Shown here: piece after piece, positions 1 to 8,908 of the stretch
How the letters are laid out: every line of letters begins with the position of its first letter
How positions within the stretch are numbered: position 1 is the first letter of the stretch
Source of the DNA: Methanothrix soehngenii GP6
GTDB taxonomy: Archaea > Halobacteriota > Methanosarcinia > Methanotrichales > Methanotrichaceae
Assembly: GCF_000204415.1 (NCBI RefSeq)
Contig: NC_015416.1
Span: forward strand, 992,001 to 1,056,000
DNA: 64,000 bases
Reading direction: 5' to 3'
The notes under the pieces: model-generated
Told to the model about the DNA's origin: nothing
What the model saw: only the letters and a program-made list of their open reading frames with translations
Database searches by the model: none
Translations under genes and position numbers: made by a program

Positions 1-1377
1 GACAACGACGATGAGAGAACGGTCACCTCCGGCACACCTCTGGCTATGGAAGAGGGCTATGAGCTGTCCATTGCAGCCATCGATATCGATGGTAACAAGG
101 TCTATCTCGAGCTCTCCAAGGACGGAGCTGTTGTGGACAGCAAGGTCATCTCCCCATCCAAAGATGGCGCCACAATGAAGGACAAGACCTACTACTACAA
201 GAAGGATATCGGCGACTCCAAGGATGTAGTCATCGTCGCTGCTCACTTCAAGAATGCCTTCCGTGGTGCCGAGCAGAACCTGGCAACCATAGATGGACTG
301 TGGCAGCTCTCTGACAACCCAAGGGATGTCTCTGAGAACACCGAGTACGACAAGATGACCATCCAGACGGTCACCGCCGACAGCATCATGATGAACAATG
401 AGGACAACGATATCACCCTTAGCAAGAACAAGGATATCACCCTCATGCCTGGCGTCTCCATCAGGACCGCTGATGCCGATGAGCTCAGATACTACCTCTA
501 CAAGGAGATCACCGAGCCAGGAACCTATGAGATCAGGGGCAATGTGGCCACTGATACCTTCACCTGGACTGCCGACAACTTCGCTGGATTCTACTACGAT
601 ATCGATGACAACATCAAGACCGAAGAACTGGTCGCAACCATATCCGAGGGCAATAAGCTCCTTGAGCCTGATGGCGTAGTATATACCACCAAGGTCATGG
701 CAGACGACTTCGAATATGAGCCATGGGGATCCTACAACGTCATTGGCTTCATGGCCGAGAAGTACTTTGCCGGATACATAGACACCCCAGATACCACTGA
801 TGATGTCCTCTTCGAGGAGTCCGACGACGAGAATGTTCTCTCCGATGAGCAGCTTCTCAAGATCCTGATGGACAACGACGATGAGAGAACGGTCACCTCC
901 GGCACACCTCTGGCTATGGAAGAGGGCTATGAGCTGTCCATTGCAGCCATCGATATCGATGGTAACAAGGTCTATCTCGAGCTCTCCAAGGACGGAGCTG
1001 TTGTGGACAGCAAGGTCATCTCCCCATCCAAAGATGGCGCCACAATGAAGGACAAGACCTACTACTACAAGAAGGATATCGGCGACTCCAAGGATGTAGT
1101 CATCGTCGCTGCTCACTTCAAGAATGCCTTCCGTGGTGCCGAGCAGAACCTGGCAACCATAGATGGACTGTGGCAGCTCTCTGACAACCCAAGGGATGTC
1201 TCTGAGAACACCGAGTACGATAAGATGACCATCCAGACGGTCACCGCCGACTCCATCACCATGGATATTGAGGATAACGATATCACCCTCAGCAAGAACA
1301 AGGATATCAGCCTCATGCCTGGCGTCTCCATCAAGACCGCCGATGCCGATGAGCTCAGATACTACATCTACAAGGAA
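1..1377 (+). repeat. 870-bp tandem duplication inside the S-layer gene
   Basis: Bases 1-350 are identical to 871-1220 (offset 870 bp, 290 codons). The first mismatch is c351/t1221. Similarity continues with scattered changes to about 507/1377, where the copies diverge into the linker (first copy) and the acidic stalk (second copy). The reading frame is preserved. The near-absence of silent differences indicates a recent duplication or ongoing gene conversion. Confidence 0.95.
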
Positions 1378-1671
1378 GCAACCATCGAGGGAGAGGAAGA
1401 AGTAGCAGAGGAGGAGACCGCTGTAGTCACTCCTGTCAATGATACCGAGAAGGTTGTAGAAGAGGCTAAGGAAGCCGTCGAGGAAGCCAACAAGACGGTA
1501 GAGGAAGCTGAGGAAGTAGTTGAAGAGGCCAAAGAAGAGGTAGCTGAAGCTGAAGCCCATGCTGAGGAAGCTGCAGAGGCAACCGCTAACCAGACACCTG
1601 GATTTGGCAGCATCTTCGCCCTGACTGGCCTTCTGGCAGTCGCTTACCTCGTCCTGAGCAGGAGAGACTGA
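1..1671 (+). CDS. S-layer protein, 5' end truncated by window, PGF-CTERM anchored
   Basis: The reading frame is open from base 1, so the N-terminus lies outside the window; 556 codons are present. The protein has two near-identical copies of an S-layer domain resembling the Methanosarcinales S-layer duplication family (PF07752-like). These are followed by an acidic Glu/Ala/Val-rich heptad-like stretch, coded at about 1440-1580, that probably forms a coiled-coil or stalk. The C-terminus is TPGFGSIFALTGLLAVAY followed by LVLSRRD, a PGF-CTERM tripartite signal: PGF motif, hydrophobic segment, basic tail. By family knowledge this is processed by an archaeosortase (ArtA type) and lipid-anchored. 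It is probably the main cell-sheath or S-layer subunit or a paralogue. The family assignment comes from pattern recognition; the C-terminal signal is plain in the sequence. Confidence 0.88.
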   Translation, partial: DNDDERTVTSGTPLAMEEGYELSIAAIDIDGNKVYLELSKDGAVVDSKVISPSKDGATMKDKTYYYKKDIGDSKDVVIVAAHFKNAFRGAEQNLATIDGLWQLSDNPRDVSENTEYDKMTIQTVTADSIMMNNEDNDITLSKNKDITLMPGVSIRTADADELRYYLYKEITEPGTYEIRGNVATDTFTWTADNFAGFYYDIDDNIKTEELVATISEGNKLLEPDGVVYTTKVMADDFEYEPWGSYNVIGFMAEKYFAGYIDTPDTTDDVLFEESDDENVLSDEQLLKILMDNDDERTVTSGTPLAMEEGYELSIAAIDIDGNKVYLELSKDGAVVDSKVISPSKDGATMKDKTYYYKKDIGDSKDVVIVAAHFKNAFRGAEQNLATIDGLWQLSDNPRDVSENTEYDKMTIQTVTADSITMDIEDNDITLSKNKDISLMPGVSIKTADADELRYYIYKEATIEGEEEVAEEETAVVTPVNDTEKVVEEAKEAVEEANKTVEEAEEVVEEAKEEVAEAEAHAEEAAEATANQTPGFGSIFALTGLLAVAYLVLSRRD

Positions 1672-1683
1672 AAGATCAAATAG

Positions 1684-1723
1684 CTGGAGGAGCTGGGCTT
1701 CTCCAGAACTATCTCTTTTTTTT
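1684..1723 (+). terminator. Stem-loop plus T-run after the S-layer gene
   Basis: CTGGAG (1684-1689) pairs with CTCCAG (1701-1706) and is followed by a T-rich run from 1716. It lies 13 bases after the S-layer stop codon. Archaeal termination mainly needs the T-run, which is present. Confidence 0.55.
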
Positions 1724-1891
1724 ATTTTCATTTAATTCATATCATCACTATTGCGTTTGGTTTTTCTGTGGGGTAAGGCCCTAACCATCTGCCAATAATT
1801 TGAGCTCCCCAAAAAAGATGGCCTCGACGGGACGAATAAGTATTACATCTCGTATTCACATATATTGGGGCAGAATAGGTGGTGATTGTCC

Positions 1892-2911
1892 ATGCAGAGC
1901 ACTCAAGAAGCCCAATTCTGGAGAAGGCCGGATCAGGAGTCGGAGGACGTGAACTGCAGCCTCTGCTATCAGAACTGCCGCATCCGTCCCGGCAAGAGAG
2001 GAATATGCGCGGTGCGTGAGAATCAAGGTGGAATGCTAATGACGCTGGTCTATGGAAACCTCATTGCTGCCAATGAGGACCCCATTGAAAAGAAGCCATT
2101 CTTTCATTTCCTTCCCGGCAGCCTGGCCTACTCCATAGCCACTGTGGGCTGCAACTTCCGCTGTCTGCACTGCCAGAACGCAGATATCTCCCAGCTTCCT
2201 CATGAGACCGGCAAACTGCCGGGCAATTACGTTCCCCCTGAGGATGTGGTAGCGGGGGCAGTCTCCAGGGGTTGCCAGTCCGTTGCTTATACCTATACCG
2301 AGCCCACGATTTTCTTTGAGTACGCCTATGATGTGGCCAGACTGGCTCGAGCTTCCAAACTGCGCAATGTCTTTGTAAGCAACGGCTACATTGGCCAGGA
2401 TGCGGCGGATAAGATCATTCCCCTCCTGGATGGCATCAACATCGACCTGAAAGGAGATGATGAGTTCTACCGCAAGGTGTGCAAGGCAAAGCTCGATCCG
2501 GTAAAGAGCAACATCGAGAAGTTCTGGCGGGCAGGAGTCTGGGTGGAGGTCACAACCCTGGTCATCCCAGGCTATAATGATTCAGTTGAGGTGCTGACCG
2601 ATATGGCAGGGTTCCTGGCCGGGATCAGCCGGGATATGCCCTGGCATGTATCCGCCTTCTACCCCACCTACAAGCTGCTGGATGCACCGCCCACCGGAAT
2701 AAAATCGATAAAAAGAGCCCTTAACATCGGACGGGAGGCGGGATTGAAGTACGTTTATGCCGGAAACATCATCGGAGAGAGCGAGAGCACCATATGTCCG
2801 GATTGCGGCTTCGTCCTAATCGAACGCCGCGGATACAGGGTCATGAAAAACACGGTGACCGAAGGGCGCTGCCCCAACTGCAAAGCTGCGGTGGCAGGAG
2901 TCTGGTCCTGA
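1892..2911 (+). CDS. amrS: AmmeMemoRadiSam system radical SAM enzyme
   Basis: Radical SAM protein of about 339 residues, resembling the pyruvate-formate-lyase-activase-like member of the AmmeMemoRadiSam trio. The cluster-binding CX3CX2C lies in GCNFRCLHCQN, near residues 87-94. Extra cysteines occur in the N-terminal 40 residues (CSLC, C, C) and as a C-terminal CPDC/CPNC zinc-ribbon-like pair, both usual in this family. The Memo and AMMECR1 partners are not in the window. The chemistry of this system is not settled; a role in covalent modification of a biomolecule has been proposed. I chose ATG 1892 because GGTGAT sits just upstream at a suitable distance; an in-frame TTG at 1886 overlaps that site. 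The gene stands alone after the S-layer gene, 39 bp before ribBA. Confidence 0.85.
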   Translation: MQSTQEAQFWRRPDQESEDVNCSLCYQNCRIRPGKRGICAVRENQGGMLMTLVYGNLIAANEDPIEKKPFFHFLPGSLAYSIATVGCNFRCLHCQNADISQLPHETGKLPGNYVPPEDVVAGAVSRGCQSVAYTYTEPTIFFEYAYDVARLARASKLRNVFVSNGYIGQDAADKIIPLLDGINIDLKGDDEFYRKVCKAKLDPVKSNIEKFWRAGVWVEVTTLVIPGYNDSVEVLTDMAGFLAGISRDMPWHVSAFYPTYKLLDAPPTGIKSIKRALNIGREAGLKYVYAGNIIGESESTICPDCGFVLIERRGYRVMKNTVTEGRCPNCKAAVAGVWS

Positions 2912-2950
2912 CAAAATCTTAATATCTGACCCGCTCCGACTCTGCTCCAT

Positions 2951-4159
2951 ATGCCATTTTGCACTGTAGAGGAGGCGATCTCCGATATCCGCGCCGGTCG
3001 CTTCATAATAATATTGGACGACGAGAACCGGGAGAACGAGGGGGACCTGATGATGGCAGCGGAGAATGTGACCCCGGAGGCCATCAATTTCATGGCCCGC
3101 TTTGGCCGGGGTCTGATATGCATGCCGATGACCGCCGAGCGCCTTCGCGAGCTGGACATTCCCCTGATGACCAGCCAGAACACCGAGTCCATGGGCACCG
3201 CGTTTACCGTTTCGGTGGATGCCAGAATCAATACCACCACCGGCATTTCCGCATTCGACCGGGCGACGACCGTTCATGCCCTGATCGATCCTGTGACCAG
3301 ACGAAACGATATTGTCACCCCCGGCCATCTGTTCCCCCTGCAGGCCAAAGAGGGGGGAGTTCTGCGGCGGACGGGGCATACGGAGGCCTGCGTCGATCTG
3401 GCCCGGCTGGCAGGGCTCCAGCCCGCTGGGGTGATTGTGGAGATCATGAACGATGACGGCACCATGGCCCGGCTCCCACAGCTCGAGCGCTTCGCCCAGG
3501 AGCACGGCCTGAAGATGCTGACCATCGAGAGCCTGATCCGCTACAGGATGCAATATGAGAAGCTCGTCTGCAGGATCTCCGAGGTGAGCATGCCCACGGA
3601 GTACGGCCTCTTCACCGCCATTGGCTATGAGTCCGTCCTGGACGGACAATGCCATATCGCTCTGGTAGCAGGAGACCCCACCTGCCCTGATGCCCTGGTC
3701 CGGGTCCACTCCGAATGCCTCACTGGCGATGTCTTCTCCTCAAAAAGATGCGACTGCGGCGAGCAGCTCCGCCGGGCTCTGCAGCTCATAAGCAAGAACG
3801 GCAATGGCGTCCTTCTCTATATGCGCCAAGAGGGAAGGGGCATAGGTCTCGCCAATAAACTGAGAGCATATGCCCTCCAAGATGGCGGATCGGATACGGT
3901 AGAGGCGAATCACCGGCTGGGCTACCCGGCAGACCTCAGGGACTATGGAATCGGCGCTCAGATCCTGGTTGATCTGGGAATAAAGCAGATTCGCCTTCTG
4001 ACCAACAACCCGCGCAAGGTGATAGGGCTTGAGGGCTACGGCCTGGAGATCGCAGAGCGAGTACCTTTAGAGGTTGAGCCCAATAACATCAACCGCCGGT
4101 ACCTGGAGACCAAGAGAGACAAGATGCACCACCTTCTTCTCCAGAATGAGGGGCAGTAA
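2951..4159 (+). CDS. ribBA: Bifunctional 3,4-dihydroxy-2-butanone-4-phosphate synthase / GTP cyclohydrolase II
   Basis: 402-residue fusion for the two entry reactions of riboflavin synthesis. RibB domain: residues about 1-205, with the acidic [10 protein letters not shown] motif at 23-32 that binds ribulose-5-phosphate and Mg2+. RibA domain: from about residue 205, with zinc motif C-x10-C-x-C in [17 protein letters not shown] and the active-site segment [20 protein letters not shown]. The fusion is typical of bacteria and plants. Most archaea instead use a stand-alone RibB plus GTP cyclohydrolase III (ArfA), so this gene may have been acquired from bacteria. All key residues look intact in both halves. 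It starts 39 bp after the radical SAM gene and could be co-transcribed with it. Confidence 0.95.
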   Translation: MPFCTVEEAISDIRAGRFIIILDDENRENEGDLMMAAENVTPEAINFMARFGRGLICMPMTAERLRELDIPLMTSQNTESMGTAFTVSVDARINTTTGISAFDRATTVHALIDPVTRRNDIVTPGHLFPLQAKEGGVLRRTGHTEACVDLARLAGLQPAGVIVEIMNDDGTMARLPQLERFAQEHGLKMLTIESLIRYRMQYEKLVCRISEVSMPTEYGLFTAIGYESVLDGQCHIALVAGDPTCPDALVRVHSECLTGDVFSSKRCDCGEQLRRALQLISKNGNGVLLYMRQEGRGIGLANKLRAYALQDGGSDTVEANHRLGYPADLRDYGIGAQILVDLGIKQIRLLTNNPRKVIGLEGYGLEIAERVPLEVEPNNINRRYLETKRDKMHHLLLQNEGQ

Positions 4160-4167
4160 AAAAGAAA

Positions 4168-4326
4168 GGCTCTTCGCTGAATTATGTGGGTCAGGCACTG
4201 CAGTGGTTTTAGTCTCTGTTCCTCTGCGCCTCTGTGGTTGGGTCAGGATCGCGGTTCACCACAGAAGGCGCAAAAGACACAGAGAATTTGTGATTCAAGT
4301 CTATCCGTGCTAAATAGCGAGGAGCC
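4168..4326. repeat. Inverted-repeat element type A, copy 1
   Basis: 159 bp non-coding element. Its ends GGCTCTTCGCT (4168-4178) and AGCGAGGAGCC (4316-4326) are inverted repeats with one mismatch. A large interrupted palindrome occupies 4214-4284 (CTCTG..CTCTGCGCC..CTGTGG pairing with CCACAG..GGCGC..CACAGAG). Copies 2 and 3 are at 4481-4637 and 49932-50090. The structure resembles a MITE or REP-like element. Confidence 0.85.
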
Positions 4327-4377
4327 TGGTTATACTCGTCGTAGATAGGTTTGATTGGATTACAGATAACGGATTTT

Positions 4378-4477
4378 AACCACAAAGAGCACAAAGATCA
4401 CAAAGGCCTCGCAAAGGTTAATCCAGTTCTTGATAGCCCAATAATCATTTGGTGCGGTCTTTGTGTGCTTTGTGGTT
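4378..4477. repeat. Inverted-repeat element between the two type A copies
   Basis: About 100 bp with 20-nt terminal inverted repeats: AACCACAAAGAGCACAAAGA (4378-4397) against TCTTTGTGTGCTTTGTGGTT (4458-4477), 18 of 20 pairing. It lies exactly between type A copies 1 and 2, so 4160-4640 is a stack of three palindromic elements. No protein-coding gene is supported here. Confidence 0.75.
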
Positions 4478-4480
4478 TAT

Positions 4481-4637
4481 GGCTCTTCGCTGAATTATGT
4501 GGGTCGGGCCCGGCAGTGGTTATAGTCTCTGTTCCTCTGCGCCTCTGTGGTTGGGTCAGGATCGCGGTTCACCCCAGCTGCAAAAGGATACAGAGAACTC
4601 CTGATTCAAGTTCGCCCATACCGAATGGCGAGGAGCC
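4481..4637. repeat. Inverted-repeat element type A, copy 2
   Basis: 157 bp, same orientation as copy 1 and highly similar in its first 90 bases. The ends are GGCTCTTCGCT and GGCGAGGAGCC. The right half has diverged more: the 3' arm of the inner palindrome reads CCCCAGCTGCAAAAGGATACAGAG, which weakens the hairpin. Confidence 0.85.
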
Positions 4638-4671
4638 AAAAGAAAAATAGCTGATATGGGGTTATCTGTCC

Positions 4672-5187
4672 TCAATCGATGGCTATTCGCTTGCGGGTGA
4701 GCACAGAGACCTTGGGGAGGGTTATCTGCAGAACGCCGTTCGTAAGAGTCGCCCGCGCCTCCTCTGTCTTTATGCTTTCCGGCAGGAGCACCCTTCGCTC
4801 GAACCGGGTGTAGGTCCTCTCCCGGCGGTGGTAGTCCTGCTCGTTTACCTCAGCCTCACTCTTTCTCTGGGCGGAGATCTGCAGCTCATCCTCCACCACT
4901 GAGATGTTGATATCCTGCTTTTCCACACCGGGCATATCCATGGTCACAACCAACGCCTCTTCAGTCTCATGAACATCAGCCAGGGGCCTTATCACCCCTT
5001 TCTTCAGGTTCGGGCCCTCTACCTCCTCCATAAGGTCGCCCATGCGCTTTTGCATCCTCCCGAGCTCATCGATATACTTGGATCCGAGTGCATCCAGGCC
5101 CAGCTCATCCATCAATTTATTCATCCTGAACTGCAGCTTGCGCAATTCTTCTGCCGGAATCAATCCTGCGGTCATCCTCAACACCAT
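4672..5187 (-). CDS. Hsp20/alpha-crystallin family small heat shock protein
   Basis: 171 residues. The alpha-crystallin domain occupies roughly residues 65-171 and includes an MDMPGVEKQDINISV strand and a C-terminal GVLQITLPK-type beta strand. The N-terminal 60 residues are Met/Leu-rich and amphipathic, as expected of the oligomerisation arm. By family it is an ATP-independent holdase chaperone. It is a single gene between a repeat cluster downstream and tsr3 upstream on the same strand, 27 bp away. A second, shorter Hsp20 lies at 33590-34048. Confidence 0.9.
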   Translation of the reverse strand: MVLRMTAGLIPAEELRKLQFRMNKLMDELGLDALGSKYIDELGRMQKRMGDLMEEVEGPNLKKGVIRPLADVHETEEALVVTMDMPGVEKQDINISVVEDELQISAQRKSEAEVNEQDYHRRERTYTRFERRVLLPESIKTEEARATLTNGVLQITLPKVSVLTRKRIAID

Positions 5188-5214
5188 AATGTTATGGGCC
5201 TTTGGCGCTTAAAT

Positions 5215-5706
5215 CTATTCCGACATATATTCATTCTGAATCCTGACCACCTCAGCTGAATCCCTGGCAGCGGCGTACTCACTGAGGGGCTCGCGGTTCA
5301 GCTCCAAAAATACGTGCCCCCAGTTGAACTTGGAGAGGATCAGCTCTGCCTGGCTTTTCTCTCCCAGTATTACCAGTCCTGCAGCCAGGGCTTCGACGGT
5401 GGAGAGCTTGAAGGGCTTTCCCCAGTTCACCGGGTTGGCAGCCACTAGAAAAGGCAGAGCCCTCTCCTGCAGCCTGAACCGGGCGAAGACCTCCTCAGCA
5501 TGCGCCCAGCTGCAGTCGAGGGCTGCCAGCCCGCGGGCCCCTTTATCCTCCGGGGATAAGGCCTTTTCCGAGAACGGGCTGAGGACAATGTACGGCCGGA
5601 GCTGGCTTATATGGTGGGTCAGCCGGACAAGATTGAAGCGGGCAAGCTTCTTTCCTGAACACTTCCGCGGGTCGCACTGATTGGCATGATAGATCACAAG
5701 TTCCAT
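5215..5706 (-). CDS. tsr3: rRNA aminocarboxypropyltransferase Tsr3 (DUF367)
   Basis: 163 residues matching the DUF367/Tsr3 family from end to end, including [18 protein letters not shown] near the start, [10 protein letters not shown] in the middle and [20 protein letters not shown]. Tsr3 transfers the 3-amino-3-carboxypropyl group of SAM to the hypermodified pseudouridine in helix 31 of small-subunit rRNA. It is found in archaea and eukaryotes. The start ATG 5706 gives the usual family N-terminus. It is divergent from valS, with 75 bp between them. Confidence 0.9.
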   Translation of the reverse strand: MELVIYHANQCDPRKCSGKKLARFNLVRLTHHISQLRPYIVLSPFSEKALSPEDKGARGLAALDCSWAHAEEVFARFRLQERALPFLVAANPVNWGKPFKLSTVEALAAGLVILGEKSQAELILSKFNWGHVFLELNREPLSEYAAARDSAEVVRIQNEYMSE

Positions 5707-5781
5707 TCATGGAGGGTACTACCGATAATCCTATTAACATTGTGTTCCTTCCCCTAGCAGCCAATAGCAGGGAGCCATTTA

Positions 5782-8358
5782 ATGAGCGAGCTGTCCAAAG
5801 AGTACAATTTCAAGCAGGTAGAAGAGAAATGGGAGCGGAGCTGGGATAGTTCCATTTACTATTTTGACTGGGAGTCGAAGAAGCCCCAATATATAATCGA
5901 CACACCCCCGCCCTATCCCACGGGAAACTTCCATATCGGCAACGCTCTAAACTGGTGCTACATTGATTTCGCCGCCCGGTACAAGCGCATGCGGGGCTAC
6001 AATGTGATGTTCCCCCAGGGCTGGGACTGCCACGGCCTGCCCACCGAGGTGAAGGTGGAGCAGCTAAACCATATCACCAAGAACCAGGTTCCCAGGGAGG
6101 AGTTCAGACGGCTCTGCGAAAAACTTACTGAGGAGGCAATAGATCGTTTCCATAAGTCCATGGGCCGGCTGGGCCTGTCCATAGATTGGTCCAATGAATA
6201 TGCCACCATGAAGCCGGAGTATTATGTCAAGACCCAGACTTCATTTGTGCGCATGTACCAGAAAGGCCAGATCTACCGAGAGGACCACCCGGTAAACTGG
6301 TGTCCCCGCTGCGGAACGGCCATAGCCCTGGCCGAGGTGGAGTACGACTCCCGCACCTCGACACTGAATTATATGCACTTTTGCGCCGAGGACGGCGAGA
6401 TAGAGATCGCCACCTCCCGGCCTGAGCTCCTGGCCGCCTGTGTGGCGGTGGCGGTTCATCCTGAGGACCAGCGCTATCAGAAATACATCGGCAGGACGGT
6501 CAAAGTGCCGATATTCAACTATTCCGTTCCCGTTCTTGCCGACCCGGCGGTGGACTCGAGCTTCGGCTCGGGGTTCGTCATGATCTGCACCTTCGGGGAT
6601 AAGCAGGATGTCAGATGGTGGATGGAGCATCATCTTCCCCTCCGCCAGGCCATAGACCGCGGCGGCAGGATGATGCCTATTGCTGGCCCTTACTCCGGCC
6701 TAACCGTAGAGGAGACGAAAGAGAAGATCACCCAGGATCTGACCGAGCAGGGGATAATCTTCAAGCAAGAGCCTCTGGAGCAGAACGTAGGGCTCTGCTG
6801 GCGGTGCAAGACCCCCATTGAGATCCTGTCCGAGCAGCAGTGGTTTGTCCGAATCGATGCCCTGGAGATAAAAAAGATGGCCGAGGAGATAGAATGGATC
6901 CCCGCCCACATGCGCGTCCGCCTGGAGAACTGGGCCGACTCCATGGAATGGGACTGGTGCATATCCAGGCAGAGGATCTTTGCCACCCCCATACCCGCCT
7001 GGTACTGCAAAAACTGCCATGAAGCACTGGTGGCAGAGGAGAGCTGGCTTCCCCTGGACCCCAACCTGACCCAGCCCAAAAAGAAATGCAAATGCGGCAG
7101 CTCGGAATTCATTCCGGAGCAGGATGTTCTGGACACCTGGATGGACAGCTCCATATCCGCCCTAGCCGTCGCCGGCTGGCCGGACAGGACCGATCTGCGT
7201 ATGCCCACCCAGCTCCGGCCACAGGGGCACGACATCATTCGCACCTGGGCCTTTTACACCATTCTCAGGACCAGAGCCCTGGAAGGGATCAGGCCCTGGG
7301 ATGCCATTCTGATCAATGGCATGGCGTTGGGCGAGGACGGCCATAAGATGTCCAAATCCCTGAACAACTTCATCCGCCCGGAGGAGGTATTCGAGAGCAA
7401 CGGAGCTGATGCCCTCCGCCAGTGGGCGGCTATCGGCGGCAGCCCGGGAAATGACATACCATTCCAGTGGAAGGAGATAACTGCCGCCAGCAGATTCCAG
7501 CAGAAGCTCTGGTCCATATTCCGGTTCTCTCTGCCCCTGATCGCCCCGTATGATGCCGATTCTGGGCAGGTCGACCGCTGGCTCTCTGCAGAGCTGGATC
7601 TGCTGATCACTAAGACCACGGAGGCCATGGACAGATTCCAGTTCGATGAGGCCTTGAAGGCCATCCGGGCTTTCGCCTGGGATGTTCTGGCCGACAACTA
7701 CATCGAGCTGGTCAAGGCCCGGCTGTACGGCCAGGACGGGCCGGAGAAGAGGGCAGCGCAGGGCACCCTTTTCACCGCCCTGGAGACTCTTGCCCGACTC
7801 ATGGCTCCATTCACCCCCTTCCTCTCCGAGGAGATCTACCACACCCTAACTGGCCAGAGCGTTCATGTGCAAAGCTGGCCCGTGGCCCAGGGGCAGCCGA
7901 TGGATAGGGCTGGCCTGGCGATAAAAGAGGTAGCTTCAACTCTGCGCCGCTATAAGGCGGAGAAGGGAGTGGCCCTCAACTCCCCTCTTCCGGGAATCGT
8001 GGTATACTCCGACCTCGACCTGGAGACAGCAGACCTGGCCGGTGTGGCCAACTCCCCGGTGGAGAGCAGAACAGGAAAGCCCTCGCTGGAGATGAAGCCC
8101 ATAGCGGTCAAACCGCAAATGAAGGTCATCGGCCCTCGATTCAGGGATAGGAGCCAGCGGATCATTATGGCCCTGATGGGCATGGACCCGGCTGATATCG
8201 CTCGCCAGAAGGAGGCAGGCTCGATTGCAGTCGATCTGGATGGCGAGATCCTCGAGCTTCCGCCCGAGGCGGCGGAGGTGGAGATCCAGACTCTCTCTGC
8301 TGGCGAGGCGGTGGATATACTGAAGACGAAAGAGGCCACGGTGCTGGTCCGAAGATGA
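5782..8358 (+). CDS. valS: Valine--tRNA ligase
   Basis: 858-residue class I aminoacyl-tRNA synthetase of the archaeal ValRS type. The HIGH motif appears as HIGN (residues 51-54) within PPPYPTGNFHIGNA. The catalytic KMSKS loop is at about residues 522-526. The CP1 editing domain, which clears mischarged Thr-tRNA(Val), contains GSGFVMICTFGDKQDVRWW. Zinc-knuckle-like CPRC, CWRC and CKNC/CKC pairs are present. It overlaps the following CYTH gene by 4 nt (ATGA), implying translational coupling. Confidence 0.96.
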   Translation: MSELSKEYNFKQVEEKWERSWDSSIYYFDWESKKPQYIIDTPPPYPTGNFHIGNALNWCYIDFAARYKRMRGYNVMFPQGWDCHGLPTEVKVEQLNHITKNQVPREEFRRLCEKLTEEAIDRFHKSMGRLGLSIDWSNEYATMKPEYYVKTQTSFVRMYQKGQIYREDHPVNWCPRCGTAIALAEVEYDSRTSTLNYMHFCAEDGEIEIATSRPELLAACVAVAVHPEDQRYQKYIGRTVKVPIFNYSVPVLADPAVDSSFGSGFVMICTFGDKQDVRWWMEHHLPLRQAIDRGGRMMPIAGPYSGLTVEETKEKITQDLTEQGIIFKQEPLEQNVGLCWRCKTPIEILSEQQWFVRIDALEIKKMAEEIEWIPAHMRVRLENWADSMEWDWCISRQRIFATPIPAWYCKNCHEALVAEESWLPLDPNLTQPKKKCKCGSSEFIPEQDVLDTWMDSSISALAVAGWPDRTDLRMPTQLRPQGHDIIRTWAFYTILRTRALEGIRPWDAILINGMALGEDGHKMSKSLNNFIRPEEVFESNGADALRQWAAIGGSPGNDIPFQWKEITAASRFQQKLWSIFRFSLPLIAPYDADSGQVDRWLSAELDLLITKTTEAMDRFQFDEALKAIRAFAWDVLADNYIELVKARLYGQDGPEKRAAQGTLFTALETLARLMAPFTPFLSEEIYHTLTGQSVHVQSWPVAQGQPMDRAGLAIKEVASTLRRYKAEKGVALNSPLPGIVVYSDLDLETADLAGVANSPVESRTGKPSLEMKPIAVKPQMKVIGPRFRDRSQRIIMALMGMDPADIARQKEAGSIAVDLDGEILELPPEAAEVEIQTLSAGEAVDILKTKEATVLVRR

Positions 8359-8879
8359 TCGAGGTGGAGGTCAAAGCCCGGGCCAGGGAGGACACAAAAG
8401 AGAGAATAGCCGCCCTGGGCGCCACCTCCATCGGGGTGGAGAATCATCTGGACCTTTATTTCAATTCGCCATTAAGGGACTTCAAGAAGAGCGACGAGGC
8501 CCTGCGCATTCGCATTAAGGAGGATGGGGCCCGGCTCACCTATAAGGGGCCCAAGCTCGACCAGCAGACCAAGTCTCGCCGGGAGCTGACGATAAGGATC
8601 GATGACCCCACCCAGATGAGGGATATCCTATCCCTTTTGGGTTTTGTTTTATCGGCAGAGGTTCGCAAAAGGAGGACGAAGTATTCCTATCAGGGAATGG
8701 TCATCGCTCTGGACGAGGTGGAGGGGCTTGGCACCTTTTTGGAGGTGGAGGCTCAGGCGGAAGCGAACTGGGAGAACGAAAAGGATCGGGTCCTCTCCGT
8801 GTTGAAGCGGCTGGAATTGGAGGACACCATCCGCCGCTCATACATAGAATTGCTAGAGGAGAAGAGGGCAGATCTATAG
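8355..8879 (+). CDS. Class IV adenylate cyclase / CYTH-domain protein (CyaB-like)
   Basis: 174 residues. The N-terminal signature EVEVKA (ExExK) defines the CYTH triphosphate tunnel fold, and basic and acidic residues along the chain (RIRIKEDG, TYKGPK, ELTIRID, ALDEVEGLGTFLEVE) match CyaB-type proteins. Archaeal members are annotated as class IV adenylate cyclases or thiamine-triphosphatase-like enzymes. The true substrate (ATP, ThTP or inorganic triphosphate) cannot be read from sequence. The start ATG overlaps the valS stop by 4 nt. Confidence 0.85.
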   Translation: MIEVEVKARAREDTKERIAALGATSIGVENHLDLYFNSPLRDFKKSDEALRIRIKEDGARLTYKGPKLDQQTKSRRELTIRIDDPTQMRDILSLLGFVLSAEVRKRRTKYSYQGMVIALDEVEGLGTFLEVEAQAEANWENEKDRVLSVLKRLELEDTIRRSYIELLEEKRADL

Positions 8880-8908
8880 ACCGATGACGATATAATGGAA
8901 ATGATATC

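Noticed and set aside
1368-1613. Minus-strand open frame under the S-layer stalk
   Set aside because: Low-complexity Ser/Ala translation that is the complement of the Glu/Ala-rich stalk; the plus strand is clearly coding.
2816-3709. 297-codon minus-strand frame inside ribBA
   Set aside because: Overlaps a well-conserved plus-strand enzyme for its whole length and shows no recognisable family.
4074-4650. Short plus-strand frames over the repeat cluster
   Set aside because: They consist of translated inverted-repeat elements (similar LFAELCGSG-type peptides in both copies), without ribosome binding sites.
7162-7842. 226-codon minus-strand frame inside valS
   Set aside because: Antisense shadow of valS in GC-rich sequence.
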